In this document: in pieces, positions 1 through 8,651 of the stretch
Numbering within the stretch: position 1 is the first letter of the stretch
Layout of the letters: every line of letters begins with the position of its first letter
From: DATELY01 sp035276085
GTDB lineage: Bacteria > Pseudomonadota > Gammaproteobacteria > Steroidobacterales > Steroidobacteraceae
Assembly (NCBI GenBank): GCA_035276085.1
Contig: DATELY010000247.1
Coordinates: forward strand, 1 to 9,262
Reading direction: 5' to 3'
Length of the DNA: 9,262 nt
The notes under the pieces: generated by a model
What the model saw: the letters and a program-made list of their open reading frames with translations, nothing else
Databases searched by the model: none
What the model was told of the DNA's origin: nothing
Program-made: the position numbers and the translations under genes

Positions 1-25
1 CCCTCCCTTGCGAAGCGGGGGAGGG
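1..25. repeat. GC-rich palindrome at left edge, REP-like
   Basis: CCCTCCC at 1-7 is the exact reverse complement of GGGAGGG at 19-25, leaving an 11-base loop with a small gcgaagc palindrome inside. A G-run stretch (gttggggtgggggc, 25-38) follows. Elements with a GC-rich stem and a GGTTGGGGTGGGGG flank are, from memory, common extragenic repeats in GC-rich proteobacteria. It lies 30-54 bases beyond the hydrolase stop codon and could act as a weak 3' stabiliser, but it has no T-run, so an intrinsic terminator is not supported. The element may continue beyond the window. Confidence 0.45.
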
Positions 26-54
26 TTGGGGTGGGGGCAGCACGCCACCGCACC

Positions 55-684
55 TCACCTCTTGAACATACCGTGGCTCAAGAAATGCGCCGTCTGTTCC
101 GCCACCGGCGCCGAGAACACCATGCCCGTATGCGACACGGGCAGCACGATGTGGTCCGCCGCTCCGGGCAGTCGCGTCTCTTCCACCAGGATCGAGCCAT
201 CATGATCAGCGGGAAGATTCGCAAACAATCGCCCGAGCCCAAGACCTACGGACCCTGCGATCACACCCAGCTCGCGACGTCCCGACCAGACACGCGGGCC
301 GCAGTCGAGCACTTCCTCCGCAACGGCGCGGCCCAACAACGCACGCGCGAGGGGCAGACGCGCAAAGCCGCGCGCCGAGACGCATCCCTGTAACGGCGAC
401 CCCAAGCACACGGCCCGGCCCGGAGGAACGTCGTTGGTCTGCTCGAGAAATTTCACCACGACCAATCCGCCCAGACTGTGACCGACGAAGTGCATCGTCT
501 CGGCAGGCGTTCGCTGCACGAGCTCACGCAGGCTCGCGACATGCTCCGCCATCGTGCCCGCAACCGAGGGGTACCCGAATGTGCGGCATTCGAAGCCGAA
601 ACCGTGCAGTCGATGCTTGAGCCCGGCGAGCTCGAATTCGCCCATCCAGAGACCGTGGAGGAGGATGGCGATGGGAGCGGGCAT
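55..684 (-). CDS. Small alpha/beta-fold hydrolase (lipase/esterase-like)
   Basis: This 209-residue protein shows the outline of a serine alpha/beta hydrolase. An oxyanion-type LLHGLW segment lies at residues 8-13. The nucleophile elbow GHSLGG is at 68-73 with Ser70 as predicted nucleophile. Asp162 (in HDGSI) and His185 (in VSHTGM) are plausible remaining triad members. There is no signal peptide or membrane segment, so it is probably cytoplasmic. The fold is clear, but the substrate cannot be read from the sequence; short lipid, ester or amide substrates are all possible. The start ATG at 684 places the first beta strand (PIAILLHG) right at the N terminus, which is typical of the family, but no convincing Shine-Dalgarno precedes it. 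It follows aspS by about 95 bases, a gap largely filled by an inverted repeat, and is probably read from the aspS transcript. The stop is TGA at 55-57. Confidence 0.85.
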   Translation of the reverse strand: MPAPIAILLHGLWMGEFELAGLKHRLHGFGFECRTFGYPSVAGTMAEHVASLRELVQRTPAETMHFVGHSLGGLVVVKFLEQTNDVPPGRAVCLGSPLQGCVSARGFARLPLARALLGRAVAEEVLDCGPRVWSGRRELGVIAGSVGLGLGRLFANLPADHDGSILVEETRLPGAADHIVLPVSHTGMVFSAPVAEQTAHFLSHGMFKR

Positions 685-703
685 TGGGGGGCGGCGGCCG
701 GCG

Positions 704-784
704 GGCTGGCTAGCTGGTCTGCTGGTCGGCTGGCCAGAAGGTTCTATGCAGGGTCTGGCCAGCCGACCAGCAAGCCAGCTAGCC
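704..784. repeat. Inverted repeat with octamer-array arms, overlapping aspS stop
   Basis: The left arm 708-738 and right arm 754-784 are 31 bases each and match as reverse complements at 29 positions; the only difference is tc versus ct at 718-719. The loop is 15 bases (739-753). The left arm is itself a tandem array of 8-base units: ggctggct (704-711), agctggtc (712-719), tgctggtc (720-727) and ggctggcc (728-735). The right arm, read on the minus strand, carries the same units in the same order. The right arm runs into aspS: the TAG stop (779-781) and the last Gly codon (782-784) lie inside it. The hairpin would be very stable but is not followed by a T-run on either strand. Confidence 0.9.
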
Positions 785-2557
785 GCTCTTCTCCGGCAAC
801 TTCACCCGGATGTGCAGCTCGCGCAGTTGCGCCTCGCTCACGGTCGTCGGCGCATCCGTCAGCAAATCGGCCGCCGTCTGCGTTTTCGGGAACGCGATGA
901 CGTCGCGGATGCTGTCCGCGCCTGCCATCAGCATCACGAGGCGATCGAGTCCGAAGGCAATGCCACCGTGCGGAGGCGCGCCGTACTTCAATGCTTCGAG
1001 CAGGAAGCCGAACTTCTGCTGGGCTTCTTCAGGACCGATGCCAAGCAGATCGAAGACGGTGGACTGCATCTCGGGCCGATGAATACGGACCGAGCCGCCA
1101 CCAACCTCCGAACCATTCAGCACGCAGTCGTAGCCTTTCGATAGCGCATTGCGCGGATCGGCGCGCAGTGCAGCCGCATCATCCTCACGTGGCGCCGTAA
1201 ATGGGTGATGGAGTGCAACCCAGCGCTTTTCGTCCGCATCCCATTCGAACATCGGGAAGTCGACGCCCCACAACGGACGCCAGCCGGTCTGCACGAGGCC
1301 GAGATCCTGGCCAAGCTTCAGCCGCAACGCGCCCAGCGCATCGTTCACGACCTTGGCGACATCGGCACCGAAGAAGATCAAATCGCCATCCACGGCGCCG
1401 GTCCGTTCGAGAATGCCTGCGACAGCCGCGTCGCTGAGGAATTTCAGAATCGGCGACTGCAATCCATCCCGACCTTTCGCTTTCTCGTTCACTTTCACAT
1501 ACGCGAGACCCTTCGCGCCGTAGCGGGCCACGAAGGCCGTGCAGTCATCGATCTCTTTGCGCGTCAGGCGTGTGCCACCTTCCGGCACGCGTAATGCGGC
1601 GACACGGCCGTTCGGATTCGCCGCCGGACCGGCAAACACCTTGAACTCGCAACCGCGTACGAGATCCGCGATGTCGACGAGCTCGAGCGCGATGCGCAGA
1701 TCGGGCTTGTCGGATGCATAGCGCCGCATCGCTTCCGCGTACGTCATGCGCGGAAACGGATCCGGCAGATCGATATCCAGCACGGTCTTGAAAAGATGCC
1801 GCACCAGCGACTCCATCGTCGCCATGATGTCGGCCTCGCTCATGAACGAAGTCTCGATATCCAGCTGGGTGAATTCGGGCTGGCGATCCGCACGCAGATC
1901 TTCATCGCGGAAGCAGCGCACGATCTGATAGTAGCGATCGAACCCCGACATCATCAGCAGCTGCTTGAACAGCTGGGGCGATTGCGGCAAGGCGAAGAAG
2001 TGTCCTGGATGCGTGCGGCTCGGCACCAGATAGTCGCGCGCACCTTCGGGTGTCGCCTTGGTGAGCATCGGCGTTTCCATGTCGATGAAGCCCTGGTCGT
2101 CGAGGAAGGCTCGCATCGCCCGCGTCACTCGATGGCGTAGCCGCAACCGGTTCTGCATGACATCGCGCCGCAGATCGAGATAGCGATACTTCAACCGCAG
2201 CTCCTCGTTCGCGACCTCGTCGTGGTGGAACGGTGGCGTCTCGGCACGGTTGAGGATCTCGAGATCGTAGGCGAGCAGCTCGACCTGACCCGAGGCGAGA
2301 TTCGCGTTCGCCGTGCCTGCCGGACGCGCCCGCACCTTGCCCTGAATGCGGATGCAGTATTCGCTGCGCAGACGCTCCGCATTCGCGAACACATCGTTGC
2401 GATCGGGATCGAAAACGACCTGCAGCAGCCCCTCGCGATCCCGCAGGTCGACGAAAATCACGCCGCCATGATCGCGCCGGCGATGGACCCAGCCAGCGAC
2501 GCTGACTTCCTGTCCGACGAGGGCTTGGTTGACCTGACCGCAATAGTGAGAACGCAT
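779..2557 (-). CDS. aspS: Aspartyl-tRNA synthetase, probably non-discriminating
   Basis: AspRS ligates aspartate to tRNA using ATP in the cytoplasm. The protein is 592 residues, the usual bacterial length. The N-terminal OB-fold anticodon domain covers about residues 1-105. The class II core shows motif 1 around GFIDMETPMLTKATPEGARD (156-175), motif 2 at FRDEDLRADRQPEFTQLD (216-233) and motif 3 at GIAFGLDRLVMLMAG (532-546). The bacterial GAD insertion lies roughly at 290-410. The start ATG at 2557 gives MRSHYCGQ, aligning with MRTEYCGQ of the E. coli enzyme; a GTG 30 codons upstream would add residues encoded by a repeat. No Shine-Dalgarno is visible, because a heptamer repeat array ends 4 bases upstream. 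His30 and Gly81 align with residues linked to relaxed tRNA choice in Pseudomonas AspRS (E. coli has Leu30 and Lys81), so it may also charge tRNA-Asn. The TAG stop lies inside an inverted repeat. Confidence 0.97.
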   Translation of the reverse strand: MRSHYCGQVNQALVGQEVSVAGWVHRRRDHGGVIFVDLRDREGLLQVVFDPDRNDVFANAERLRSEYCIRIQGKVRARPAGTANANLASGQVELLAYDLEILNRAETPPFHHDEVANEELRLKYRYLDLRRDVMQNRLRLRHRVTRAMRAFLDDQGFIDMETPMLTKATPEGARDYLVPSRTHPGHFFALPQSPQLFKQLLMMSGFDRYYQIVRCFRDEDLRADRQPEFTQLDIETSFMSEADIMATMESLVRHLFKTVLDIDLPDPFPRMTYAEAMRRYASDKPDLRIALELVDIADLVRGCEFKVFAGPAANPNGRVAALRVPEGGTRLTRKEIDDCTAFVARYGAKGLAYVKVNEKAKGRDGLQSPILKFLSDAAVAGILERTGAVDGDLIFFGADVAKVVNDALGALRLKLGQDLGLVQTGWRPLWGVDFPMFEWDADEKRWVALHHPFTAPREDDAAALRADPRNALSKGYDCVLNGSEVGGGSVRIHRPEMQSTVFDLLGIGPEEAQQKFGFLLEALKYGAPPHGGIAFGLDRLVMLMAGADSIRDVIAFPKTQTAADLLTDAPTTVSEAQLRELHIRVKLPEKSG

Positions 2558-2561
2558 AGGA

Positions 2562-2695
2562 AGGCTATAGGCTGTGGACTGTAGGCTGCAGGTACGATCA
2601 GAAAGCCCTTCGCTGCTGATCGCTCCGAGGAGATGAGGCCCGCCCACATCTGGACTTCGCTCTGGCTACAGCCTACAGCCTACGGCCTACAGCCT
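2562..2695. repeat. Inverted repeat with heptamer-array arms in aspS leader
   Basis: Left arm 2562-2591 holds four 7-base units: aggctat, aggctgt, ggactgt and aggctgc. Right arm 2666-2695 holds four units in the opposite orientation: acagcct (2668-2674), acagcct (2675-2681), acggcct (2682-2688) and acagcct (2689-2695). The arms pair at about 25 of 30 positions. The 74-base spacer contains a second, perfect 7-base inverted repeat (cgatcag 2595-2601, ctgatcg 2616-2622). On the minus strand the left arm ends 4 bases before the aspS ATG, so it occupies the ribosome-binding position. The unit differs from the octamers at 704-784 and 5903-6007, but the architecture is the same. Confidence 0.85.
2595..2622 (-). 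other. Small hairpin nested in the aspS leader repeat
   Basis: cgatcag (2595-2601) and ctgatcg (2616-2622) are perfect reverse complements around a 14-base loop. This sits in the spacer of the larger heptamer inverted repeat and would be transcribed in any aspS mRNA that starts upstream of 2622. There is no T-run after it on the minus strand, so it is not an intrinsic terminator. It may be a chance palindrome or part of a folded leader. Confidence 0.4.
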
Positions 2696-2722
2696 GCTCC
2701 CGGGGGCGGGGATGTTACGAAC

Positions 2723-2752
2723 CGCCGCCTGCGCTCTGCAAGCGAGGCGGCG
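2723..2752 (-). terminator. Possible weak terminator after fmdB
   Basis: cgccgcct (2723-2730) pairs exactly with aggcggcg (2745-2752), and three more pairs form (cgc 2732-2734 with gcg 2742-2744) after a one-base bulge at 2731. The stem is strong and lies 18 bases downstream of the fmdB stop on the minus strand, but only TT follows it, so termination may be poor or Rho-assisted. It could equally be a structured intergenic element letting some transcripts continue into aspS. Confidence 0.35.
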
Positions 2753-2769
2753 CCACAATCGGCGACAGC

Positions 2770-3171
2770 TCAGCGTCGTGCTTTCTTCTTGGCAGCAGGC
2801 TTTGCTGCGGACTTTTTGGCCGGCTTGGCGGGTGTTTTCGCCGCCGGTTTGGCAACGGCAGTTTCCTTGGGCTCAGCCTTTGCTGCCGGCTCCGCTTTGG
2901 ACTCCGTCTTGCTGGCTTCGGCCTTGGTTTCCGCCTTGGCTTCGCCTGCGGGCTCCTCTGCGCCGGCCAGATTGCGCTTGTTCTCTTTGTCGGATTTGAA
3001 ATCGGTTTCGTACCAGCCGCCGCCCTTCAGGCGAAACACCGGCGCGGAGATCAGGCGCTTCAACGTCGACTTGCCGCAGTCCGGACATTTCTTCAGCGGT
3101 GCATCGCTGATCTTTTGCAGGACTTCGAGGTGGTGGCCGCACGAGCCACACTGGTATTCGTAGAAAGGCAT
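2770..3171 (-). CDS. FmdB-family zinc-ribbon protein with Ala/Lys-rich tail
   Basis: The protein is 133 residues. Its first ~45 residues match the FmdB putative regulatory zinc ribbon: it starts MPFYEYQC and has two CxxC knuckles, Cys8/Cys11 and Cys29/Cys32, expected to bind one zinc. The family is named for a regulator of formamidase/amide genes, but its role in most proteobacteria is unknown. A gene of this family directly upstream of aspS is a common arrangement in proteobacteria, and the same order holds here. A linker (46-70) leads to a low-complexity tail (71-133) in which over half the residues are Ala or Lys. The tail starts mixed Glu/Lys and becomes strongly basic from about residue 97, resembling histone-H1-like C termini, so nucleic-acid contact is plausible but inferred. 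The start at 3171 is fixed by the conserved N terminus; upstream bases offer only a weak ribosome-binding site. It lies just downstream of the clpB terminator. Confidence 0.9.
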   Translation of the reverse strand: MPFYEYQCGSCGHHLEVLQKISDAPLKKCPDCGKSTLKRLISAPVFRLKGGGWYETDFKSDKENKRNLAGAEEPAGEAKAETKAEASKTESKAEPAAKAEPKETAVAKPAAKTPAKPAKKSAAKPAAKKKARR

Positions 3172-3189
3172 GCAGTCTCAATCCAGATA

Positions 3190-3227
3190 AACGAAAACCG
3201 CCCGCATCATAGGGTCGATGCGGGCGG
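3190..3227 (-). terminator. Intrinsic terminator of clpB
   Basis: ccgcccgcatc (3198-3208) and gatgcgggcgg (3217-3227) form a perfect 11-bp stem around an 8-base loop. Read on the minus strand the stem is followed at once by TTTTCGTTT, the expected U-tract. It sits 40 bases beyond the clpB TGA stop and about 20 bases before the fmdB start, so it should separate the clpB and fmdB-aspS units. On the plus strand the stem is followed by only CTTC, so it is directional. Confidence 0.9.
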
Positions 3228-3266
3228 CTTCAAGTATGCCCGTCGGCAGATTGCGGCGCTGGGCTA

Positions 3267-5885
<2,619 letters not shown>

Positions 5886-5902
5886 GAGGTGCCCTTGAAA
5901 AT

Positions 5903-6007
5903 CTGGTCTGCTGGTCAGCTAGTCTGCTGGCCAGAGGGTGGGGCTGCCATGTGGGGATTCAACCGTCTATTACGGGTCCGTCTCTGGCCAGCAAGCCAGC
6001 AGACCAG
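5903..6007. repeat. Inverted repeat with octamer-array arms upstream of clpB
   Basis: Left arm 5903-5936 contains octamers tgctggtc (5909-5916), agctagtc (5917-5924) and tgctggcc (5925-5932) after a partial unit. Right arm 5982-6007 carries the same kind of units in reverse orientation. ctggtctgctgg (5903-5914) pairs perfectly with 5996-6007 and tgctggccagag (5925-5936) pairs perfectly with 5982-5993. Between these blocks the left arm has 10 bases and the right arm 2, a difference of exactly one octamer. The spacer is 45 bases and includes the candidate heat-shock promoter. The octamers are the same family as at 704-784. The right arm ends 21 bases past the ZIP gene stop. Confidence 0.9.
5938..5964 (-). 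promoter_or_regulatory. Candidate sigma-32 heat-shock promoter of clpB
   Basis: On the minus strand the sequence reads GGTTGAA (-35 side, 5958-5964), a 14-base spacer, then CCCCAC (-10 side, 5938-5943). The known sigma-32 consensus is CTTGAA, about 13-17 bases, then CCCCAT. The core TTGAA and CCCCA match and the spacing fits. Initiation near 5931 would give a leader of about 45 bases. clpB belongs to the sigma-32 regulon in E. coli and relatives, which supports the call. The promoter falls in the spacer between the two arms of the 5903-6007 inverted repeat. Confidence 0.55.
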
Positions 6008-6028
6008 CCAGCGCCGCAGGCGGTCCGC

Positions 6029-6808
6029 TCAGTGCGCCCAGCGATGTGTGAAATAGATCAGCACCACACCCAGCACGATCAACCCGAATTGCTTGACACC
6101 TGTTCCGGGATCGACGCGACGATGCAGGCCGGGGATCAGATCCGCCACGGCGATGTAGAGGAAACTGGAGGCGGCAAAGGCGATCGCGTAGGGCAACAGG
6201 AAGAGCACGGGCTTCAAGAGGAAGTACGCGATCACGCCGCCCATGACGGACGTGAGACTCGTCAGCAAATTGAGGGTCAGTGCCCGTAGGCGCGACATGC
6301 CCGAGTGCAGGAGGATGGCGAGATCGCCGACTTCCTGCGGAATTTCGTGTGCGAACACTGCGAGTGCGCTCACGATGCCCAGATGGACATCCGTCATCAC
6401 CGCGGCTGCGATGAGGACGCCATCCAGCACGTTGTGGAAACCGTCCCCGATCAGGATGAGCGTGGCAGAAGCCGCATCGCGATGATGGGCATGAGGCTCG
6501 TGACCTTCGCAAAGTTCCTGGTGGCAGTGCCGCCACAGCACGAGTTTCTCGAGCACGAAGAAGATGAGAATGCCAACGAGCACGGACAAGCCGATCAAGT
6601 GCGCGCTTTCGCCCCCGGCCCCTTCGAGCGCATGCGGCAGTAATCCGAGCAGGGCAGCCGCCAACAGCGCACCCGTGGCAAAACTCACCATATGCGGTAA
6701 GGCGCGAGCCCGTGCCTTGTCGGACCCCAGCAGAAAGACGGACGCGGCGAGGGCGCTCAAGCCTCCGCCGGCTGCGGTGAGCACGACGATCCAGAGAAGT
6801 TCGGACAT
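6029..6808 (-). CDS. ZIP-family divalent metal transporter, LIV-1-like
   Basis: This 259-residue membrane protein has about eight hydrophobic segments (near 4-28, 38-60, 70-92, 112-138, 142-167, 177-197, 199-222, 239-255). The metal-site helices carry HNVLDG (125-130) and HEIPQE (154-159). These resemble the HNxxDG/HEIPHE pair of LIV-1-type ZIPs rather than the HNFPEG/HNIPEG pair of E. coli ZupT. The second His of HEIPHE is Gln here. A His/Cys-rich loop (WRHCHQELCEGHEPHAHHR, 92-110) between segments 3 and 4 suits metal capture. Zn(II) or Fe(II)/Mn(II) uptake across the inner membrane is the likely role; the metal and even the direction are not decided by sequence. ATG 6808 lies 55 bases after the pgeF stop, with no clear Shine-Dalgarno, so it is probably in the rluD-pgeF operon. 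The E. coli locus lacks this gene. Confidence 0.9.
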   Translation of the reverse strand: MSELLWIVVLTAAGGGLSALAASVFLLGSDKARARALPHMVSFATGALLAAALLGLLPHALEGAGGESAHLIGLSVLVGILIFFVLEKLVLWRHCHQELCEGHEPHAHHRDAASATLILIGDGFHNVLDGVLIAAAVMTDVHLGIVSALAVFAHEIPQEVGDLAILLHSGMSRLRALTLNLLTSLTSVMGGVIAYFLLKPVLFLLPYAIAFAASSFLYIAVADLIPGLHRRVDPGTGVKQFGLIVLGVVLIYFTHRWAH

Positions 6809-6863
6809 ACGTTATGGTGTTCTTGTCTCGGGAAAGACTAGCACGCGTGTCAACAGCGGCCGG

Positions 6864-7601
6864 CTATGCGGAGCGCCAGATGAGTGTGGCCATGCGACCT
6901 GTCGGGGCCCCGCGTCGATGCGAGAAGAACCGCGCACTGTCGTTGAAGCAGCGCCAGCCTCCTCCGTACGTTGCATCGATGCCCAGGCGCTGCAGCTCGA
7001 TCCGCGCCAGCTCATACAGGTCAGCTTGGAAGCGCCCGCGTGCATTGGCGGTGAAGGCAACGGCGCTGTCCATATCGCGGGCCAGAAATTGCTCCCGCAC
7101 TTCCGGACCGACTTCGAACGCTTCGGCCTCGATCGCAGGGCCGAACCAAGCCATCAGGTCGCGAGCGCCACCCAATGCGGCAATGGTCTTTTCGAGCACG
7201 CCACCGACCAGTCCGCGCCAACCGGCGTGCGCGGCACCGATGCGAACGCCGTCGCGACTGCAGAAGAGCACCGGTAAGCAGTCCGCCGTCATGACGACAC
7301 AGACGCGGCCGGACTCGAAACTGACCGCGGCGTCCGCTTGCGCAACGCCGGTCGTACGTTCGGCGATCACCACGTGAGTGCCATGAATCTGGTCCAGCCA
7401 GAGCGGCTCGCTCGGTAAAGCCAGCGTGGCACGCACGCGCTCGCGATTGTGTTGCACGGCGGCAGGGTCATCCCCCACATGCAGTGCCAGATTCAAACTG
7501 TCATAGGGCGGAGCGCTCACGCCACCCCGCCTGAGCGTCGCAGCCGCGCGCACGTGCGCCGGCGCGGGCCAGTGCGGCGTGAGCCACGAAAGCTCGGTCA
7601 T
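6864..7601 (-). CDS. pgeF: PgeF/YfiH multicopper-oxidase-like enzyme (peptidoglycan editing factor)
   Basis: The 245-residue protein has the single-domain YfiH (DUF152, LACC1/FAMIN-like) signature. QIHGTHV (71-77) contains His73, TADCLPVLF (105-113) contains Cys108 and AAHAGWRG (123-130) contains His125. These three form the metal/active site in the family. The C-terminal CFNDSARFFSHRR stretch (218-230) and TGR (234-236) are also typical. In E. coli PgeF removes miscoded L-Ser-containing UDP-MurNAc precursors; relatives act as purine nucleoside phosphorylase or adenosine deaminase, so the substrate here is not certain. The ATG at 7601 overlaps the rluD TGA as ATGA (7598-7601). No Shine-Dalgarno is visible, so translational coupling to rluD is likely. 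The rluD-pgeF pair is conserved in gammaproteobacteria. Confidence 0.95.
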   Translation of the reverse strand: MTELSWLTPHWPAPAHVRAAATLRRGGVSAPPYDSLNLALHVGDDPAAVQHNRERVRATLALPSEPLWLDQIHGTHVVIAERTTGVAQADAAVSFESGRVCVVMTADCLPVLFCSRDGVRIGAAHAGWRGLVGGVLEKTIAALGGARDLMAWFGPAIEAEAFEVGPEVREQFLARDMDSAVAFTANARGRFQADLYELARIELQRLGIDATYGGGWRCFNDSARFFSHRRGAPTGRMATLIWRSA

Positions 7602-8560
7602 GGGGTTGCCGGCTTCGCGTCGCGCGCAAGAACCGCCAGGAGCTCGCGCAGGTCAGCGGGCAACGGCGCTTCGCAGGCAATGGGCTTGCCGCTCACCGGA
7701 TGGGCAAATGCAAGGCGCGTTGCGTGCAGCGCTTGGCGATGAAAACCCCGCAGCATCTCGATGAGCTCGGTTGAAGCTCCCTTCGGCAACAACAGGCGCC
7801 CACCGTACACACGGTCACCCACGAGGGGATATTTGATGTGCGCCATGTGCACACGGATCTGGTGCGTGCGCCCCGTTTGCAGCTTGAGGCGTACGTGTGT
7901 GTAGGCGCGATAGCGCTGAATGACACGATAGTGGGTCACGGCGTCGCGACCGTCCTGCCGAATAGCCATGCGAACGCGATCGATGGGATGGCGTGTGATC
8001 GGTGCGTCCACGGTACCGCCCGCGGTCATGACGCCCACGCAAACCGCTTCGTACTCGCGCTCGATTTCTCGGGCTTCGAGCGCCTCGACCAGTGCCGTGT
8101 GAGCCCGCAGCGTGCGGGCAACGACGAGCAGGCCGCTCGTGTCCTTGTCGAGCCGATGGACGATGCCGGCTCGTGGGACCTCGTTGAGCTTGGGATCGAG
8201 ATGCAGCAGCGCGTTTTGCAGCGTGCCCGCGCGATTGCCTGCACCGGGATGAACGACCAGCCCCGGGGGCTTGTTGATCACGAAGACATCGCGATCCTGG
8301 TGCACCACGTCGACGGCAATGGCTTCGGCCGTGACACCCTGATCGGCCTCGATGGTGGCATCCACTTCGATGCGCTCGCTCCCCACGACCCTGTCTTTGG
8401 GGCGCAGCACCGCCCCATCGACCTTGACCTCCCCCGATTCGATCCAGGTCTTGATCCGGGTACGGGAATACTCGCTGAGGAGCTCCGCCAGCACCTGGTC
8501 CAGGCGTTGCCCGGCGAATTCGGGTGGCACGATCAGGGATTGGCGGACTGCGGTCGACAT
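7598..8560 (-). CDS. rluD: 23S rRNA pseudouridine synthase RluD
   Basis: RluD isomerises uridines 1911, 1915 and 1917 of helix 69 in 23S rRNA (E. coli numbering). The 320-residue product has an N-terminal S4 RNA-binding domain (about 17-75). The RluA-type catalytic core follows with INKPPGLVVHPG (95-106), the HRLDKDTSG motif (135-143) with catalytic Asp138, and TGRTHQIRVHM (219-229). Length is close to the 326 residues of E. coli RluD. Start ATG 8560 (MSTAV) is preferred; a TTG 15 codons upstream would add a peptide unlike the family and read into the divergent promoter region. No good Shine-Dalgarno precedes ATG 8560. The gene is divergent from bamD as in E. coli, which supports RluD over the paralogues RluA and RluC. 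It overlaps pgeF by 4 bases. Confidence 0.95.
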   Translation of the reverse strand: MSTAVRQSLIVPPEFAGQRLDQVLAELLSEYSRTRIKTWIESGEVKVDGAVLRPKDRVVGSERIEVDATIEADQGVTAEAIAVDVVHQDRDVFVINKPPGLVVHPGAGNRAGTLQNALLHLDPKLNEVPRAGIVHRLDKDTSGLLVVARTLRAHTALVEALEAREIEREYEAVCVGVMTAGGTVDAPITRHPIDRVRMAIRQDGRDAVTHYRVIQRYRAYTHVRLKLQTGRTHQIRVHMAHIKYPLVGDRVYGGRLLLPKGASTELIEMLRGFHRQALHATRLAFAHPVSGKPIACEAPLPADLRELLAVLARDAKPATP

Positions 8561-8651
8561 AGGGCGGCAAGCATAGCGAACTCGCGCCGCCGGCAGCCGG
8601 TCCAAGCGCGGTGCCCGCTATACTCCCCGCCCCGCTCCAGGATCGAACTCG
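8561..8651. promoter_or_regulatory. Divergent rluD/bamD promoter region
   Basis: These 91 bases separate the two start codons. On the plus strand TATACT (8619-8624) is a good sigma-70 -10 box 28 bases upstream of the bamD ATG, but no convincing -35 lies 16-18 bases before it. On the minus strand TATGCT (8570-8575) is a possible -10 only 9 bases before the rluD ATG. If used, it would give an almost leaderless rluD mRNA, consistent with the missing Shine-Dalgarno. Neither has been tested. Confidence 0.4.

Noticed and set aside
2558..2647. A GTG start at 2647 that would add 30 residues to AspRS.
   Set aside because: The added residues are encoded by the repeat region, while MRSHYCGQ aligns with the N terminus of known AspRS proteins.
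5951..5956. A second CCCCAC on the minus strand, next to the clpB TTGAA box.
   Set aside because: It directly abuts the -35 element, leaving no room for promoter spacing; the copy at 5938-5943 has the correct distance.
6848..6853. A perfect -35 box TTGACA on the minus strand upstream of the ZIP gene.
   Set aside because: No acceptable -10 box lies 15-19 bases downstream, so a promoter here is not supported by sequence alone.
8561..8605. A TTG start at 8605 extending RluD by 15 residues.
   Set aside because: The extension lies in the divergent promoter region and the ATG at 8560 gives a family-typical N terminus.
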